Shown: piece by piece, positions 38,138 to 46,750 of the stretch
How positions within the stretch are numbered: the first letter of the stretch is position 1
Layout of the letters: each line of letters opens with the position of its first letter
Origin: Anaerovorax odorimutans
Lineage (GTDB): Bacteria > Bacillota > Clostridia > Peptostreptococcales > JAAYPU01
Direction: 5' to 3'
DNA length: 47,861 nt
Assembly (NCBI GenBank): GCA_016841185.1
Contig: JAENZQ010000028.1
Span: forward strand, 1 to 47,861
The notes under the pieces: model-generated
What the model saw: the letters and a program-made list of their open reading frames with translations, nothing else
Databases searched by the model: none
Told to the model about the DNA's origin: nothing
Position numbers and translations under genes: made by a program

Positions 38138-39139
38138 ATGAAAAAAATCGTTTTATGTTTAATTCTTGGCTTATTAGTCTTTGGTGCTGCAGGTTGTTCG
38201 GAACAAAAAAGTGAAGAACCTACGCCTCCGGTAGAAGTAAAAATAGCGGGATTGAAAGGCCCCTCCTCTATGGGCATGATAAAAATGATCGACGAGCAAA
38301 TTTCCTTTGGAGAAAATGTATCCGTTAACTATGACATTGTCCCTGCCCCGGATACACTTGTTGCTAAGTTATTAAACGGTGAGTATGATTTTGCAACTCT
38401 TCCGACAAATACCGCATCTATTATATACAATAAAAAAGAAGCCTATCAGATATCCGGTATTTGTACATGGGGAATGTTATACGTGGTTTCTAACGAGGAA
38501 GAGATAAATGATTGGCAGGATTTTTCCGGAAAAACTATCTTTCCCTTTGCTCAGGCTTCCACACCGGATGTCCTTTTTAAATATCTTTTGAACATGAACG
38601 GTCTGGATCCTGAAAAAGATGTCAATTTCGACTACAGCTTTCAACAGGCTGAACTGGTCCAAGCCTTTGCAGCCGGTCAGGTCTCTATTGCCGTACTTCC
38701 GGAGCCGTTTGTTACGGCTGTCACCATGAAAAACCCGGATGTGAAGATTCCAATGAATCTGCAGGAGGAATGGAAGAGTGCCCATGCAACCACTTCCGTA
38801 TTGCCGATTGATGCTTCATACCCCATGACAGCTGTTGTCGTCAGAAAAGAGTTTGCATCCCAGCATTCTGAAATTGTAACACAGTTTATGAACGAATATG
38901 AAAACTCTGTAAATTGGGTAAATGAAAATCCGGCCGAAGCATCGCGCCTTATTGAAAAGCATGAGTTGGGCCTTACTGCCAAAGCAGCAGAAAGCGCGAT
39001 CCCACGTTGCAATATAGAACTTGTAAGAACATCTGACTGTAAACAATTGATAGAATTCTATCTGAATGTCTTTAACGACTTTTCACCACAGTCAATAGGA
39101 GGCAAACTGCCTGATGAAAACTTCTACTATGGAGAATAA
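38138..39139 (+). CDS. ABC importer substrate-binding lipoprotein (SsuA/NMT1-like)
   Basis: 333 residues, AAAGGTG upstream of the ATG. Lipobox GAAGCS near residue 21. The two-lobed periplasmic-binding fold of the NitT/TauT/SsuA/THI5 kind is suggested by LKGPSSMGMIKMIDE, LLNGEYDFATLPTNTASIIY, the DFSGKTIFPFAQASTPDVLFKYLL segment, and AGQVSIAVLPEPFVT. The substrate (sulfonate, taurine, nitrate, thiamine precursor or other) cannot be told. No metabolite riboswitch is seen upstream. First gene of a three-gene operon. Confidence 0.9.
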   Translation: MKKIVLCLILGLLVFGAAGCSEQKSEEPTPPVEVKIAGLKGPSSMGMIKMIDEQISFGENVSVNYDIVPAPDTLVAKLLNGEYDFATLPTNTASIIYNKKEAYQISGICTWGMLYVVSNEEEINDWQDFSGKTIFPFAQASTPDVLFKYLLNMNGLDPEKDVNFDYSFQQAELVQAFAAGQVSIAVLPEPFVTAVTMKNPDVKIPMNLQEEWKSAHATTSVLPIDASYPMTAVVVRKEFASQHSEIVTQFMNEYENSVNWVNENPAEASRLIEKHELGLTAKAAESAIPRCNIELVRTSDCKQLIEFYLNVFNDFSPQSIGGKLPDENFYYGE

Positions 39140-39890
39140 AAAAATATCTCTTATTTCTGTCATCATCATCATTCTGATATGGAAAGCTGCTTCGTTATGC
39201 TATCATAACGAAGCACTTTTACCCTCACCCGAATCCATTATTATTAGTATGATAAGAATATTTCAGTCGGCGGAAGCTTTCAAAACCCTGATATTTACAC
39301 TTTTCAGGGGCTTATCAGGTTTTATTCTGTCTCTTGTCACCGGAATGATATTCGGAACACTTGCAGGCATAAATCACTATATAGAAAAATCTTTACATCC
39401 GCTGCTGGCAGTGATAAAATCAACGCCTTTTATGTCGGTTATCCTTCTGCTGCTCATCTGGTTTGGGACAGAAAAAACACCGATATTTGCCGGGTTTCTG
39501 GTGTCTTTTCCTATTATCTACACCAATGTCCTTCAGGGAACTAAAAATATAGATAAAAACCTGATCGAAATGGCAAAAGTATATGGTATTGGTATCTTTC
39601 AGATTATAAGAAACATTTATCTTCCTTCTACCGCTCCTTTTATATTTGCCGGAATTGCTTCTGCCTTCAGCATTGGATGGAAGGTGACCGTGGGTTCCGA
39701 AATTTTGAGTCAGCCTCGTTACGCCATAGGTACCCGAATGTGGGAATCCAAATTATATATCGAAATCGATATGCTTCTTGCCTGGACTGTTACAACCATA
39801 CTCATAAGTTATCTCATCGAGCTTCTGATTAAAAAATTTGAGGGGAAAATAGTAAGGTGGAAATATGAAACAGAATCTGACAATCACTGA
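39114..39890 (+). CDS. ABC importer permease (SsuC/TauC-like)
   Basis: 258 residues, six predicted membrane segments. The EAA loop is clear: LIEMAKVYGIGIFQIIRNIYLPSTAPFIFAGI, as is GLSGFILSLVTGMIFGTLAG. It overlaps the binding-protein gene by 26 nt; AGGAGG lies 11 nt before the chosen ATG, and a second ATG (39129) is possible. It forms the membrane channel. Confidence 0.94.
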   Translation: MKTSTMENKKISLISVIIIILIWKAASLCYHNEALLPSPESIIISMIRIFQSAEAFKTLIFTLFRGLSGFILSLVTGMIFGTLAGINHYIEKSLHPLLAVIKSTPFMSVILLLLIWFGTEKTPIFAGFLVSFPIIYTNVLQGTKNIDKNLIEMAKVYGIGIFQIIRNIYLPSTAPFIFAGIASAFSIGWKVTVGSEILSQPRYAIGTRMWESKLYIEIDMLLAWTVTTILISYLIELLIKKFEGKIVRWKYETESDNH

Positions 39891-40584
39891 TTTAAAAAAA
39901 ACCTATCATAACCATACCATTTTTGAAAATCTGTCTCTATCAATACCTCTTAACCGGATAACATGTATTTTAGGACCCTCCGGATGCGGTAAAACAACGC
40001 TGCTCAATTTGATAAGCGGTATAGAAAAAGCAGATTCAGGGATACTTGAAGATTTTAAAAATCTTACTTTTTCCTATGTTTTTCAAGATTCCAGGCTTCT
40101 CCCCTGGAAAAGCATCCGTGATAATCTGGAATTTGTTCTTAAAAGTAAATATACACCTGAAGAGAGGACTTATATAACCGAGAAATATTTGGACATAGTT
40201 GGACTTGGTGATTTCAAAAATTATTATCCTGAACGGGTCAGCGGCGGCATGAGACAACGCGCATCCATTGCAAGGGCTTTTGCTTTTCCCTCGGAAGCCT
40301 TAATTATGGATGAGCCCTTTAAAGGCTTGGATATCAAAACAAAAAAGTACATCATGGAAAAATTTATTGAACTCTGGCATGAAGATAAACGGACTGTCAT
40401 CTGTGTCACCCATGATATTGAAGAAAGCCTGATGATTGCTGATAAAATATTTGTCTTTTCAATGCCTCCTGCACAAATCAGCTATGAAGATACCATTGAA
40501 ACACCTCAAGATAAAAGAAATCTGAAAAATCCAACCCTGTTATCCGTTGAAGAAAAGATCAGGAGAGTTTTCTTCGAAGAATAA
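39865..40584 (+). CDS. ABC importer ATPase (SsuB/TauB-like)
   Basis: 239 residues. Walker A LGPSGCGKTT, Q-loop FQDSRLLPW, signature SGGMRQR, Walker B ALIMDEPF, and the H-loop CVTHDIEES are all intact. It overlaps the permease by 26 nt, the same overlap as the pair before it, so the three genes are translated as a coupled unit. It powers uptake at the inner face of the membrane. Confidence 0.96.
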   Translation: MKQNLTITDLKKTYHNHTIFENLSLSIPLNRITCILGPSGCGKTTLLNLISGIEKADSGILEDFKNLTFSYVFQDSRLLPWKSIRDNLEFVLKSKYTPEERTYITEKYLDIVGLGDFKNYYPERVSGGMRQRASIARAFAFPSEALIMDEPFKGLDIKTKKYIMEKFIELWHEDKRTVICVTHDIEESLMIADKIFVFSMPPAQISYEDTIETPQDKRNLKNPTLLSVEEKIRRVFFEE

Positions 40585-40611
40585 AATGAGTCCCATCAGT
40601 GCCTTGGAAGT

Positions 40612-40636
40612 GGACAACCGCAAGGGTTGTCCCTAC
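40612..40636. repeat. Short dispersed hairpin (copy 3, variant stem)
   Basis: ggacaacc-gcaag-ggttgtcc followed by ctac. Relative to 26457-26481 the stem differs at three positions in a way that keeps it fully paired (a G-C pair becomes A-T and a mismatch becomes C-G). Confidence 0.7.
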
Positions 40637-40670
40637 GAATTATCCTGTATTTCGATCTATGCTCCATAAT

Positions 40671-41564
40671 CTATAAACTGTTTTTTTGCTTTCCTATTCC
40701 CTTTTCCCTTGCATAGTAGAAAAGATATTGCTGTGCAAATCCACCATAAATATTGAAATATTTCAAAGCATATTCATGAATGGCCTGGGCATTCTTTAGC
40801 CCGTATAATTCTTTCATGATCCGCATAATCCAAACATCTACGGGAAAGCTTTCATACTTTTGCATAGAAAAAAGCATGATACAATGTGCCACTTTAGGTC
40901 CAACCCCAGGTAAACTTAACAAATACTGCTGTACCTCTCTCATGGATCGTTTTCGCAGATGGTGCAATTCTCTATTTTCCTTCACAATTTGGGCAGTTTT
41001 ATTGATATATTTGGCTCTATACCCTACTTTACACAACCCGATATCCTCGACACCCGCTTTAGCCAGCTTCTCCGGAAAAGGAAAATCATAATAATCTTTT
41101 CCCCTGAATTCTCCAATGCGGTTTCCGTATTTTGAACATATTGCTTCAATATTTTTCTTGATAATCGGAATGCTTCGATTCTGCGATATGATAAAAGAAA
41201 TAAGGGTTTCCCATTCGTCCTGATTTAAAATCCTTATACCTTCGCCATATTGAACAGCTTTTTTAATAATTGGATCGTTCTGAGAAAGCTTTTTTTTGAT
41301 TGCATCATAATCCCGGTTTAAATCAAAATATTCATACCAAAATCCATAAAATTCTTCTATTGTTGTATTTGAAAAGATCCATCGCTGCTCTTGCTGCTTA
41401 ATATTCAGTATCCTGCCGGAGGCAACTCCGGTATAACTGCCGTCTGTTTCTTTGTTCCAGCGAAAACATTGTCCGCACTCAAAAGTCTGCTTCAAATCAA
41501 AATCACGAATGCCTTTGACGATGACCGTATTATCTTTTTGCTCAGCTGTTATTATAGACATCAT
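40671..41564 (-). CDS. ogg: 8-oxoguanine DNA glycosylase, OGG1-like
   Basis: 297 residues; the first two codons are both ATG, with GAGGT upstream. N-terminal OGG_N-like beta part (FDLKQTFECGQCFRWNKETDGSYTGV), then the HhH-GPD domain: LISFIISQNRSIPIIKKNIE, the hairpin LPGVGPKVAHCIMLFSMQKYESFPVDVWIMRIMKELYG with the catalytic Lys (GPKVA) and Asp (PVDVW). It excises oxidised guanine and nicks by beta-elimination. It stands alone, convergent with the ABC operon. Confidence 0.94.
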   Translation of the reverse strand: MMSIITAEQKDNTVIVKGIRDFDLKQTFECGQCFRWNKETDGSYTGVASGRILNIKQQEQRWIFSNTTIEEFYGFWYEYFDLNRDYDAIKKKLSQNDPIIKKAVQYGEGIRILNQDEWETLISFIISQNRSIPIIKKNIEAICSKYGNRIGEFRGKDYYDFPFPEKLAKAGVEDIGLCKVGYRAKYINKTAQIVKENRELHHLRKRSMREVQQYLLSLPGVGPKVAHCIMLFSMQKYESFPVDVWIMRIMKELYGLKNAQAIHEYALKYFNIYGGFAQQYLFYYAREKGIGKQKNSL

Positions 41565-41602
41565 TTTTACCTCATAATAATTATAATGTGCACACAGACA
41601 CA

Positions 41603-41638
41603 GGACAGCTCTTGTAGCTGTCCTGTTAGGGCAAGCCC
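41603..41638. repeat. Short dispersed hairpins (copy 4, divergent)
   Basis: ggacagct-cttgt-agctgtcc (41603-41623), followed by agggcaagccct (41628-41639). Related to the other ggacaRcc hairpins by stem and loop. Intergenic. Confidence 0.6.
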
Positions 41639-41650
41639 TGTTTATGCAAA

Positions 41651-41679
41651 AGAAGATTTTGAATAAACAAAATCCTCCT
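41651..41679 (-). terminator. Terminator of the SLH/CAP gene
   Basis: On the minus strand aggaggattttg (41668-41679) pairs with caaaatcttct (41651-41661) around a 6-nt loop, then TTTTGC. Moderate strength. Confidence 0.65.
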
Positions 41680-41718
41680 AAATATTTATCTTTTATTTAT
41701 ATGACCTTTTCAGGCTGC

Positions 41719-43434
41719 CTAATCTATTGCTTCCATAAGTCTGTCTATCATCACAACGGCTTCCGCCCTTGTAGTACTATCGAATGGATCAAAGCTTCCA
41801 TCAGTCCTTCCATTGATAATACCCAGTTTGCTACAGAGTTTGACGCTGTCCACTGCCCAGCTGCTGATATCTGCGTTATCTGTAAACCGGATACTATAGT
41901 CAGTGGTATCGGTGGTTGACCGTGTTTTGATTTCATATGTTCTTTTCATCACTGCTGCCATTTCCTGTCTGGTCATCAGCTTATTTGGCTGAAAAGTTCC
42001 GTCCTGATAACCTTTGATAATGCCGTATCTCTGTGCAGCTTCAATATAGTTACTATTGGGTGTATCGGAAGAAACGTCTGAAAAGGTACCTTCAATATTT
42101 CTCAAATTCAAGCCCAACATTTTAGATACATACAAGGAAAATTCGCCTCTTGTAATTGCCGCATCCGGTCTGAAGTGGTTAGCATCCCTTGCTGTTACGA
42201 TTTTCTTCTGAGCCAGTTCGTCTATCACATCTACCGCCCAGTGATTTTCAATATCATCATATGCATATGTTTTTTTATTTTCTGTCCTGAAACTAAAAGT
42301 ATGAGAAACTTTTTTATGTTCTCCTCCTTCAAAATATACTGTCAGAATAGCAGAAACATAATATTTTGTATTGCCTTTTAAAGGTTCTTCAGGGATTATA
42401 ATAATGCTATCGATTAAATATTCATCATTCTCAGGACTTTTTGAATATTTTTTTATGTCATTGCCTAAACTGTCTTCTATTGTGAATTTTTCTATTTCTA
42501 CCGAAGTAACCTTTCTATCACTGAAATATGAAATGGTAATAGGATATCCGATTTGACTGTCCGAAGTATTTCTAAGAGGATCAGGTGTTTCAGTATTCTC
42601 CCAATTTATGGGAACATCTGTTTGATTGCTGTAAGGGTACGTAACAATTTCGTCATGGCGTGCCATCATACTTCCAAACAGGAGCGTATGATAACCATTT
42701 TTTCCGAAATACCCGAAATCCTGAGCATAAGGATTCAGCCATGCCAATCTATGATATGGCGCAGAAATAAACTCCTGAAGTGCTTTTGTCAAATCATTAA
42801 AGCCGCTTGAAACATTTTCTGCTATTGCAATCCCATTATAACCATAGGATTTTGCTCTGGTAAAAGGTGTTCCTCCTGAATATCCTTTGTTGCTCTGCAG
42901 TTCATCATGTGTCGTCCGTGAATTAAGAATCATGTAATTTGTATGGGCATTTGCTGCAGCATTCAATGAATAGTTTATACTCAGCGAAGATAATCCCAAT
43001 GATTCTCTAAAAGCATTCACATAATTTAAAGCCTGTTTCTGCTCATCCGATACGGAGGGAAAGCTGGTAAGTGCATTTTCCCTGACGGTAAAACTCCAAC
43101 TCTGAGCCAGGAAGTTTGACCAACCGCTGATATGAACCTCCAAATCTATGGTATGAAGCCCCGGAGAAAGTGGGCTCATCGGCTTATAAACAATCATCTC
43201 TCTCTCAGCGTCATATGTTGCTCCTACTTCCTTCCCATCTAATTTCATCTTGATGGTTTCAATAGAATTATCATTCAGCATAAGCTTCATGCTGATTTCA
43301 GGTCTGGAAATATATATGGAAATATCTTTTGGATAGCGGGAAAAATAAGCAATGGTACTGTCGGCAAATGACACAATCATCGTACATAAAGTAATGATAA
43401 CAAGCAGGGTAATAAATTTGATCATTCTTTTCAT
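41719..43434 (-). CDS. S-layer-homology surface protein with CAP (SCP/PR-1) domain
   Basis: 571 residues from ATG at 43432-43434, where GGTGA is well placed; 32 codons upstream of it look untranslated. Signal peptide (IKFITLLVIITLCTMIVSFA), an N-terminal beta domain (about 30-125), a CAP domain (ALNYVNAFRESLGLSSLSINYSLNAAANAHTNYMI...THDE...IAENVSSG), a beta domain, then three SLH repeats (YDDIENHWAVDVIDELAQKKIV..., FSDV...YGIIKGYQDGTFQP, and ...LGIINGRTDGSFDPFDSTTRAEAVVMI). SLH repeats bind pyruvylated wall polymers. The CAP domain's role is unknown; SafA/YkwD-like proteins are relatives. Confidence 0.93.
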   Translation of the reverse strand: MKRMIKFITLLVIITLCTMIVSFADSTIAYFSRYPKDISIYISRPEISMKLMLNDNSIETIKMKLDGKEVGATYDAEREMIVYKPMSPLSPGLHTIDLEVHISGWSNFLAQSWSFTVRENALTSFPSVSDEQKQALNYVNAFRESLGLSSLSINYSLNAAANAHTNYMILNSRTTHDELQSNKGYSGGTPFTRAKSYGYNGIAIAENVSSGFNDLTKALQEFISAPYHRLAWLNPYAQDFGYFGKNGYHTLLFGSMMARHDEIVTYPYSNQTDVPINWENTETPDPLRNTSDSQIGYPITISYFSDRKVTSVEIEKFTIEDSLGNDIKKYSKSPENDEYLIDSIIIIPEEPLKGNTKYYVSAILTVYFEGGEHKKVSHTFSFRTENKKTYAYDDIENHWAVDVIDELAQKKIVTARDANHFRPDAAITRGEFSLYVSKMLGLNLRNIEGTFSDVSSDTPNSNYIEAAQRYGIIKGYQDGTFQPNKLMTRQEMAAVMKRTYEIKTRSTTDTTDYSIRFTDNADISSWAVDSVKLCSKLGIINGRTDGSFDPFDSTTRAEAVVMIDRLMEAID

Positions 43435-43554
43435 AAAAATCACCGACTTTCCAGTATTTCTTATTACTATCATAAAGGATTTCACATGAGTTTTCACTAC
43501 TTTTGCGGTTTTGTAATATAAATATAACATTACCCGAATCTTTATTTTTTTCTT

Positions 43555-44373
43555 CTATTTTTCTATTTTAAATACATTTCTCACATGTATATGAACACTG
43601 AGAACATTCAATGCTGTCATTTTTTCCACTTCTTCTTTTACTTTTTTTTGAAGCTTCTGAGATATTTGAATAATATTAGTCCCAAGATGAACAGTAATAT
43701 CTATATCAATAACAATACCTTTTTCACTGCTGATGGTGCTCACTTTTGTCGTTTCAGCCATCCCTTTGATGCAAAATACATTATAGATCACAATATCTGT
43801 TACGACCCTGTCCGAAATAATATATTCTCCAAGATAGCTGTATGTAGGCCTTACAACAGATTTTTCCGTTAACTCATGTTTTCCCGAGCTTATTTTTCTG
43901 AATATCTTTAAAGGGTCTAAAAAATATCCCGAAAATTCATGCTTAAGCTGAAAAGTAGGTACGGGAATGACATGTTTACCCATTTCATGTCTTTGCTTCC
44001 GGGCATTTTCTCTTTCTTTTTCATCTGTTATTTCTTCAATTCTGATGGTTTCTTCGATGGGCGGAAGTTCAAGACGTTCTGCAATTTTGCAGACCATCTT
44101 GTCTGAAGTCCCAATGATCAGAATACTGGACGGATCATATTTTCCAATGGTCTCTATAACCTGTTTTCTGTGCTCTTCATCTGAAAACAGTGCTGTTTTT
44201 ACTGCTCCTACCTTTGTAGCTTGCCTTTTAGCTGATTTTCCCGACAATATTTTATTGCCGTGGATAAACAGCCCATCGTCTATAATAAAATCGATTTCTT
44301 TATTTTTTGCTAAAATAAGAGATTGATAACTTTTACCGGTCCCGCTTTTTCCTACTAAGGCTATTATCTTCAT
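43555..44373 (-). CDS. P-loop ATPase fused to an Asp23/Gls24-like domain
   Basis: 272 residues from ATG at 44371-44373 (GAGG upstream; GTG 4 codons earlier is an alternative). The N-terminal part has Walker A ALVGKSGTGKSY and IDFIIDDGLFIHGNKILSGKSAKRQ. The middle (about 140-180) has VIPVPTFQLKHEFSGYFLDPLKIF. The C-terminal 85 residues follow the Asp23 pattern: GEYIISDRVVTDIVIYN, GIVIDIDITVHLGTNI, VKEEVEKMTALNVLSVHIHV. Asp23 proteins associate with the membrane and wall stress; here the domain is attached to a nucleotide-binding module. The role is unknown. It follows the terminator-free gap from the ferredoxin region. Confidence 0.8.
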   Translation of the reverse strand: MKIIALVGKSGTGKSYQSLILAKNKEIDFIIDDGLFIHGNKILSGKSAKRQATKVGAVKTALFSDEEHRKQVIETIGKYDPSSILIIGTSDKMVCKIAERLELPPIEETIRIEEITDEKERENARKQRHEMGKHVIPVPTFQLKHEFSGYFLDPLKIFRKISSGKHELTEKSVVRPTYSYLGEYIISDRVVTDIVIYNVFCIKGMAETTKVSTISSEKGIVIDIDITVHLGTNIIQISQKLQKKVKEEVEKMTALNVLSVHIHVRNVFKIEK

Positions 44374-44399
44374 TTGCCTCACCAACCTGTCTTTATTGG

Positions 44400-44524
44400 A
44401 GTTTATCTAATTAAACAGTTCTAAGGTTCCCGCCTCTATAGACGGCGCAAGAGCTGCTAAATTCAAAATTCTTGCCATCAATGGAGAGTCTGAAACTCAC
44501 GCTGATGGGACTCACTTCATCATT
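44400..44524. other. Unexplained hairpin-rich tract before the ferredoxin gene
   Basis: Contains three short stems (GCC/GGC near 44437-44452, CAAGA/TCTTG near 44448-44475, CCATCA/TGATGG at 44475-44507) and is open on both strands. The 13-mer ctgatgggactca (44502-44514) is the reverse complement of 40587-40599, just after the ABC ATPase stop. No product recognised. Confidence 0.35.
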
Positions 44525-44537
44525 TTATAAATTTTCG

Positions 44538-44566
44538 TTGTCTAATCCCTGTTCTTTTGCTATAAT
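44538..44566 (+). promoter_or_regulatory. Ferredoxin promoter
   Basis: TTGTCT (44538-44543), 17-nt spacer, TATAAT (44561-44566), about 30 nt before the ferredoxin start. Confidence 0.75.
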
Positions 44567-44597
44567 GAGTATGAATCTGAAATAGGAGGTATACATC

Positions 44598-44768
44598 ATG
44601 ACATATGTAATCGAAGATTCATGTATAAGCTGTGGAGCTTGTGAACCTGAATGTCCGGTTGAAGCAATCACCGAGGGTGATGGTAAATATGTAATTGATC
44701 CGGATAAATGCATAGACTGCGGGGCCTGTGCCAATGTTTGTCCTGTAGATGCACCTGTTGAAGCTTAA
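44598..44768 (+). CDS. 2[4Fe-4S] ferredoxin, clostridial type
   Basis: 56 residues, AGGAGG before the ATG. Two complete cluster motifs, CISCGACEPECPVEA and CIDCGACANVCPVDA, in the classical order and at the classical length. It is a small low-potential electron carrier of anaerobes. It has its own promoter and terminator, and converges on the RACo gene, whose reductive activation could draw electrons from such a protein. Confidence 0.97.
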   Translation: MTYVIEDSCISCGACEPECPVEAITEGDGKYVIDPDKCIDCGACANVCPVDAPVEA

Positions 44769-44789
44769 ATAATCAAATACATGTCCATC

Positions 44790-44826
44790 AAATAATCGTT
44801 CAATAAGAACGATTATTTCTTTTTTA
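44790..44826 (+). terminator. Ferredoxin terminator
   Basis: Twelve-bp stem aaataatcgttc/gaacgattattt (44790-44801, 44807-44818) with a 5-nt loop, then T-rich DNA. Confidence 0.88.
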
Positions 44827-44894
44827 ATTTACCTGCTAACTTTTTTTTTCGTTATTATATTATGTTTATTATACTCTTTTAAAATATCTTTCTG

Positions 44895-46724
44895 TTAATA
44901 CTCCGGAAAATTCATTGCTTTTATATATTCTGTCTGAAAATCCGCATGACCTGAAAGCTCGATATGCTCAACCTTCTGTGCTTGAATACGCGCCTTTTCT
45001 CTCTCATTCACAGATAGAAGGGCCATACTTGCTCCGATACCTGCGGCATTTCCGATGGAAATTATTTTTTCCGTTGAAATCTCGGGTAACAAACCAATCC
45101 TAAGAGCACTTTCTTTCTTTATATAGTTTCCAAAAGCGCCGGCAAGAAATATCCTGTCAAGATCATTGATCTGAACACCTGTTTCCTTCAGCATTATGAC
45201 AATACCGCCGTAAATTGCACCTTTTGCCAACTGCACTTCACGGATATCTTTTTGTGTCAGTACAATATCCTCCTGTTCATTCCTCCATGAAAGGACGAAT
45301 TCTTTACCCTTCGGTCCTGTCCGTAATCGTTCTGCAAGAGTTGCGTGAATTCCTTTCTCTAAAGCAGTTTCCTTATCCGTTAATTTGCCTGTATGGTCAA
45401 TGATACCTTTATCCAACAGCTCTGAAACCGCATCGATGAGACCAGAACCACAAATACCTTCAGGCTCTTTATCATCAATTACTTTTAAATTGACTTCTCC
45501 ATATTTGATACAAACTCCTTCCACCGCTCCCGGAGCAGCTCGCATTCCCTGATATATGGAAGCGCCTTCAAAAGCCGGTCCTGCTGCTGTTGAACAAGCG
45601 AGGATACGGTTTTTCCCTGCCAAAACGATCTCTCCGTTGGTTCCAACATCAATAGCCAGACTCAAGCCTTCAAGATTTATTATATCCGAAGCCAATAACA
45701 TACCTGTAATATCCGAACCTACATGGCCGGCTATGTTGGGTAAGAGGTGGATATTTCCCTGAGGATTTATATTGATCTTCATTTCACTGCCATTTAAATC
45801 GAAAGGCATACAAAACACAGGGGTAAAAGGAGATCTGGCAAGCCGAGCAGGGTCCGCACCAGTAAATAAATGACTCATAGTGGTATTTCCAACCACAGCC
45901 GCTTCATATATATGTATGCTCTGTAACTTCAGCCTGTTCAGAAAATCCTGAATTATATGATTAAAACACTCTTGTATTTTGGCCTTCATCAATATCAGAT
46001 TATCCGGATTATTCCCGACAAAATGGATCCGGGAAATAACGTCAGCGCCAAAAACACTTTGAGGGTTTGTCAGTGCAGAAACCTCTATCAGCTTTCCTTT
46101 ATTTAAATCCCAGAGCATGCCTACTACTGTTGTCGTACCAATATCAAAGGCAATGCCGTAACAATGGTCCGTGGTATCTCCTTTTTCAACAGAAATAATC
46201 TGTTTATCTTTTACTGCTGCAGTTATACAGGAACCGCCTTCTTCTAAAATACCGGGGATTTTTGGAATTAATGACGGTGCTATTGAATAGCTTTCTTCCG
46301 GTAGTGCATTTATAATACGCTGTACGTCGCTTGCCTGATTTTTTAAGGTGGCCTTTTCTATTTCAAGATAGTATTTTTTTATATGCTTTGTCTCATCCAA
46401 GGTTTCCGGCATCCATGTGAGTCTTGTCTTACGGGAGATATTGTCTCCTGTTTGTAAAACCTTAACGGTCAGATCTCCTTTCACCGGCAGCCGGCAAGCC
46501 AAACGATATCCTTGTTCTATTTCTTTTTCAGTCAATACGGATTTTTCTGCAAAATCAGGCTCCGGTACTGTTCCGGATATGATTTGAACTTTGCATTTTC
46601 CGCATTTGCCTTTGCCTCCGCAGCTGCCGTCGATCATAATGTTCGCTTTTGAAGCAATGTTCAGTAAAATATCTTCTTCTTGAACCTGATACGTTATATT
46701 TGCCGGTAAAAATGATACGATCAT
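44895..46724 (-). CDS. RACo-type corrinoid activation protein (2Fe-2S + ASKHA ATPase)
   Basis: 609 residues. An N-terminal plant-type [2Fe-2S] ferredoxin domain has Cys at 35, 41, 44 and 77 (CGGKGKCGKC...LACRLP). A linker is followed by the ASKHA domain (DUF4445): FDIGTTTVVGMLWDL, VVGNTTMSHLF, AIDVGTNGEIVLAG, AAGPAFEGASIYQGM, GICGSGLIDAVSELL, FLAGAFGNYI. RACo proteins use ATP to reduce an inactive Co(II) corrinoid back to Co(I) in methyltransferase systems such as the corrinoid Fe-S protein. No corrinoid protein or methyltransferase is inside the window. Confidence 0.92.
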   Translation of the reverse strand: MIVSFLPANITYQVQEEDILLNIASKANIMIDGSCGGKGKCGKCKVQIISGTVPEPDFAEKSVLTEKEIEQGYRLACRLPVKGDLTVKVLQTGDNISRKTRLTWMPETLDETKHIKKYYLEIEKATLKNQASDVQRIINALPEESYSIAPSLIPKIPGILEEGGSCITAAVKDKQIISVEKGDTTDHCYGIAFDIGTTTVVGMLWDLNKGKLIEVSALTNPQSVFGADVISRIHFVGNNPDNLILMKAKIQECFNHIIQDFLNRLKLQSIHIYEAAVVGNTTMSHLFTGADPARLARSPFTPVFCMPFDLNGSEMKININPQGNIHLLPNIAGHVGSDITGMLLASDIINLEGLSLAIDVGTNGEIVLAGKNRILACSTAAGPAFEGASIYQGMRAAPGAVEGVCIKYGEVNLKVIDDKEPEGICGSGLIDAVSELLDKGIIDHTGKLTDKETALEKGIHATLAERLRTGPKGKEFVLSWRNEQEDIVLTQKDIREVQLAKGAIYGGIVIMLKETGVQINDLDRIFLAGAFGNYIKKESALRIGLLPEISTEKIISIGNAAGIGASMALLSVNEREKARIQAQKVEHIELSGHADFQTEYIKAMNFPEY

Positions 46725-46750
46725 ATTATTCCCTCTCGATATTGTGCATT

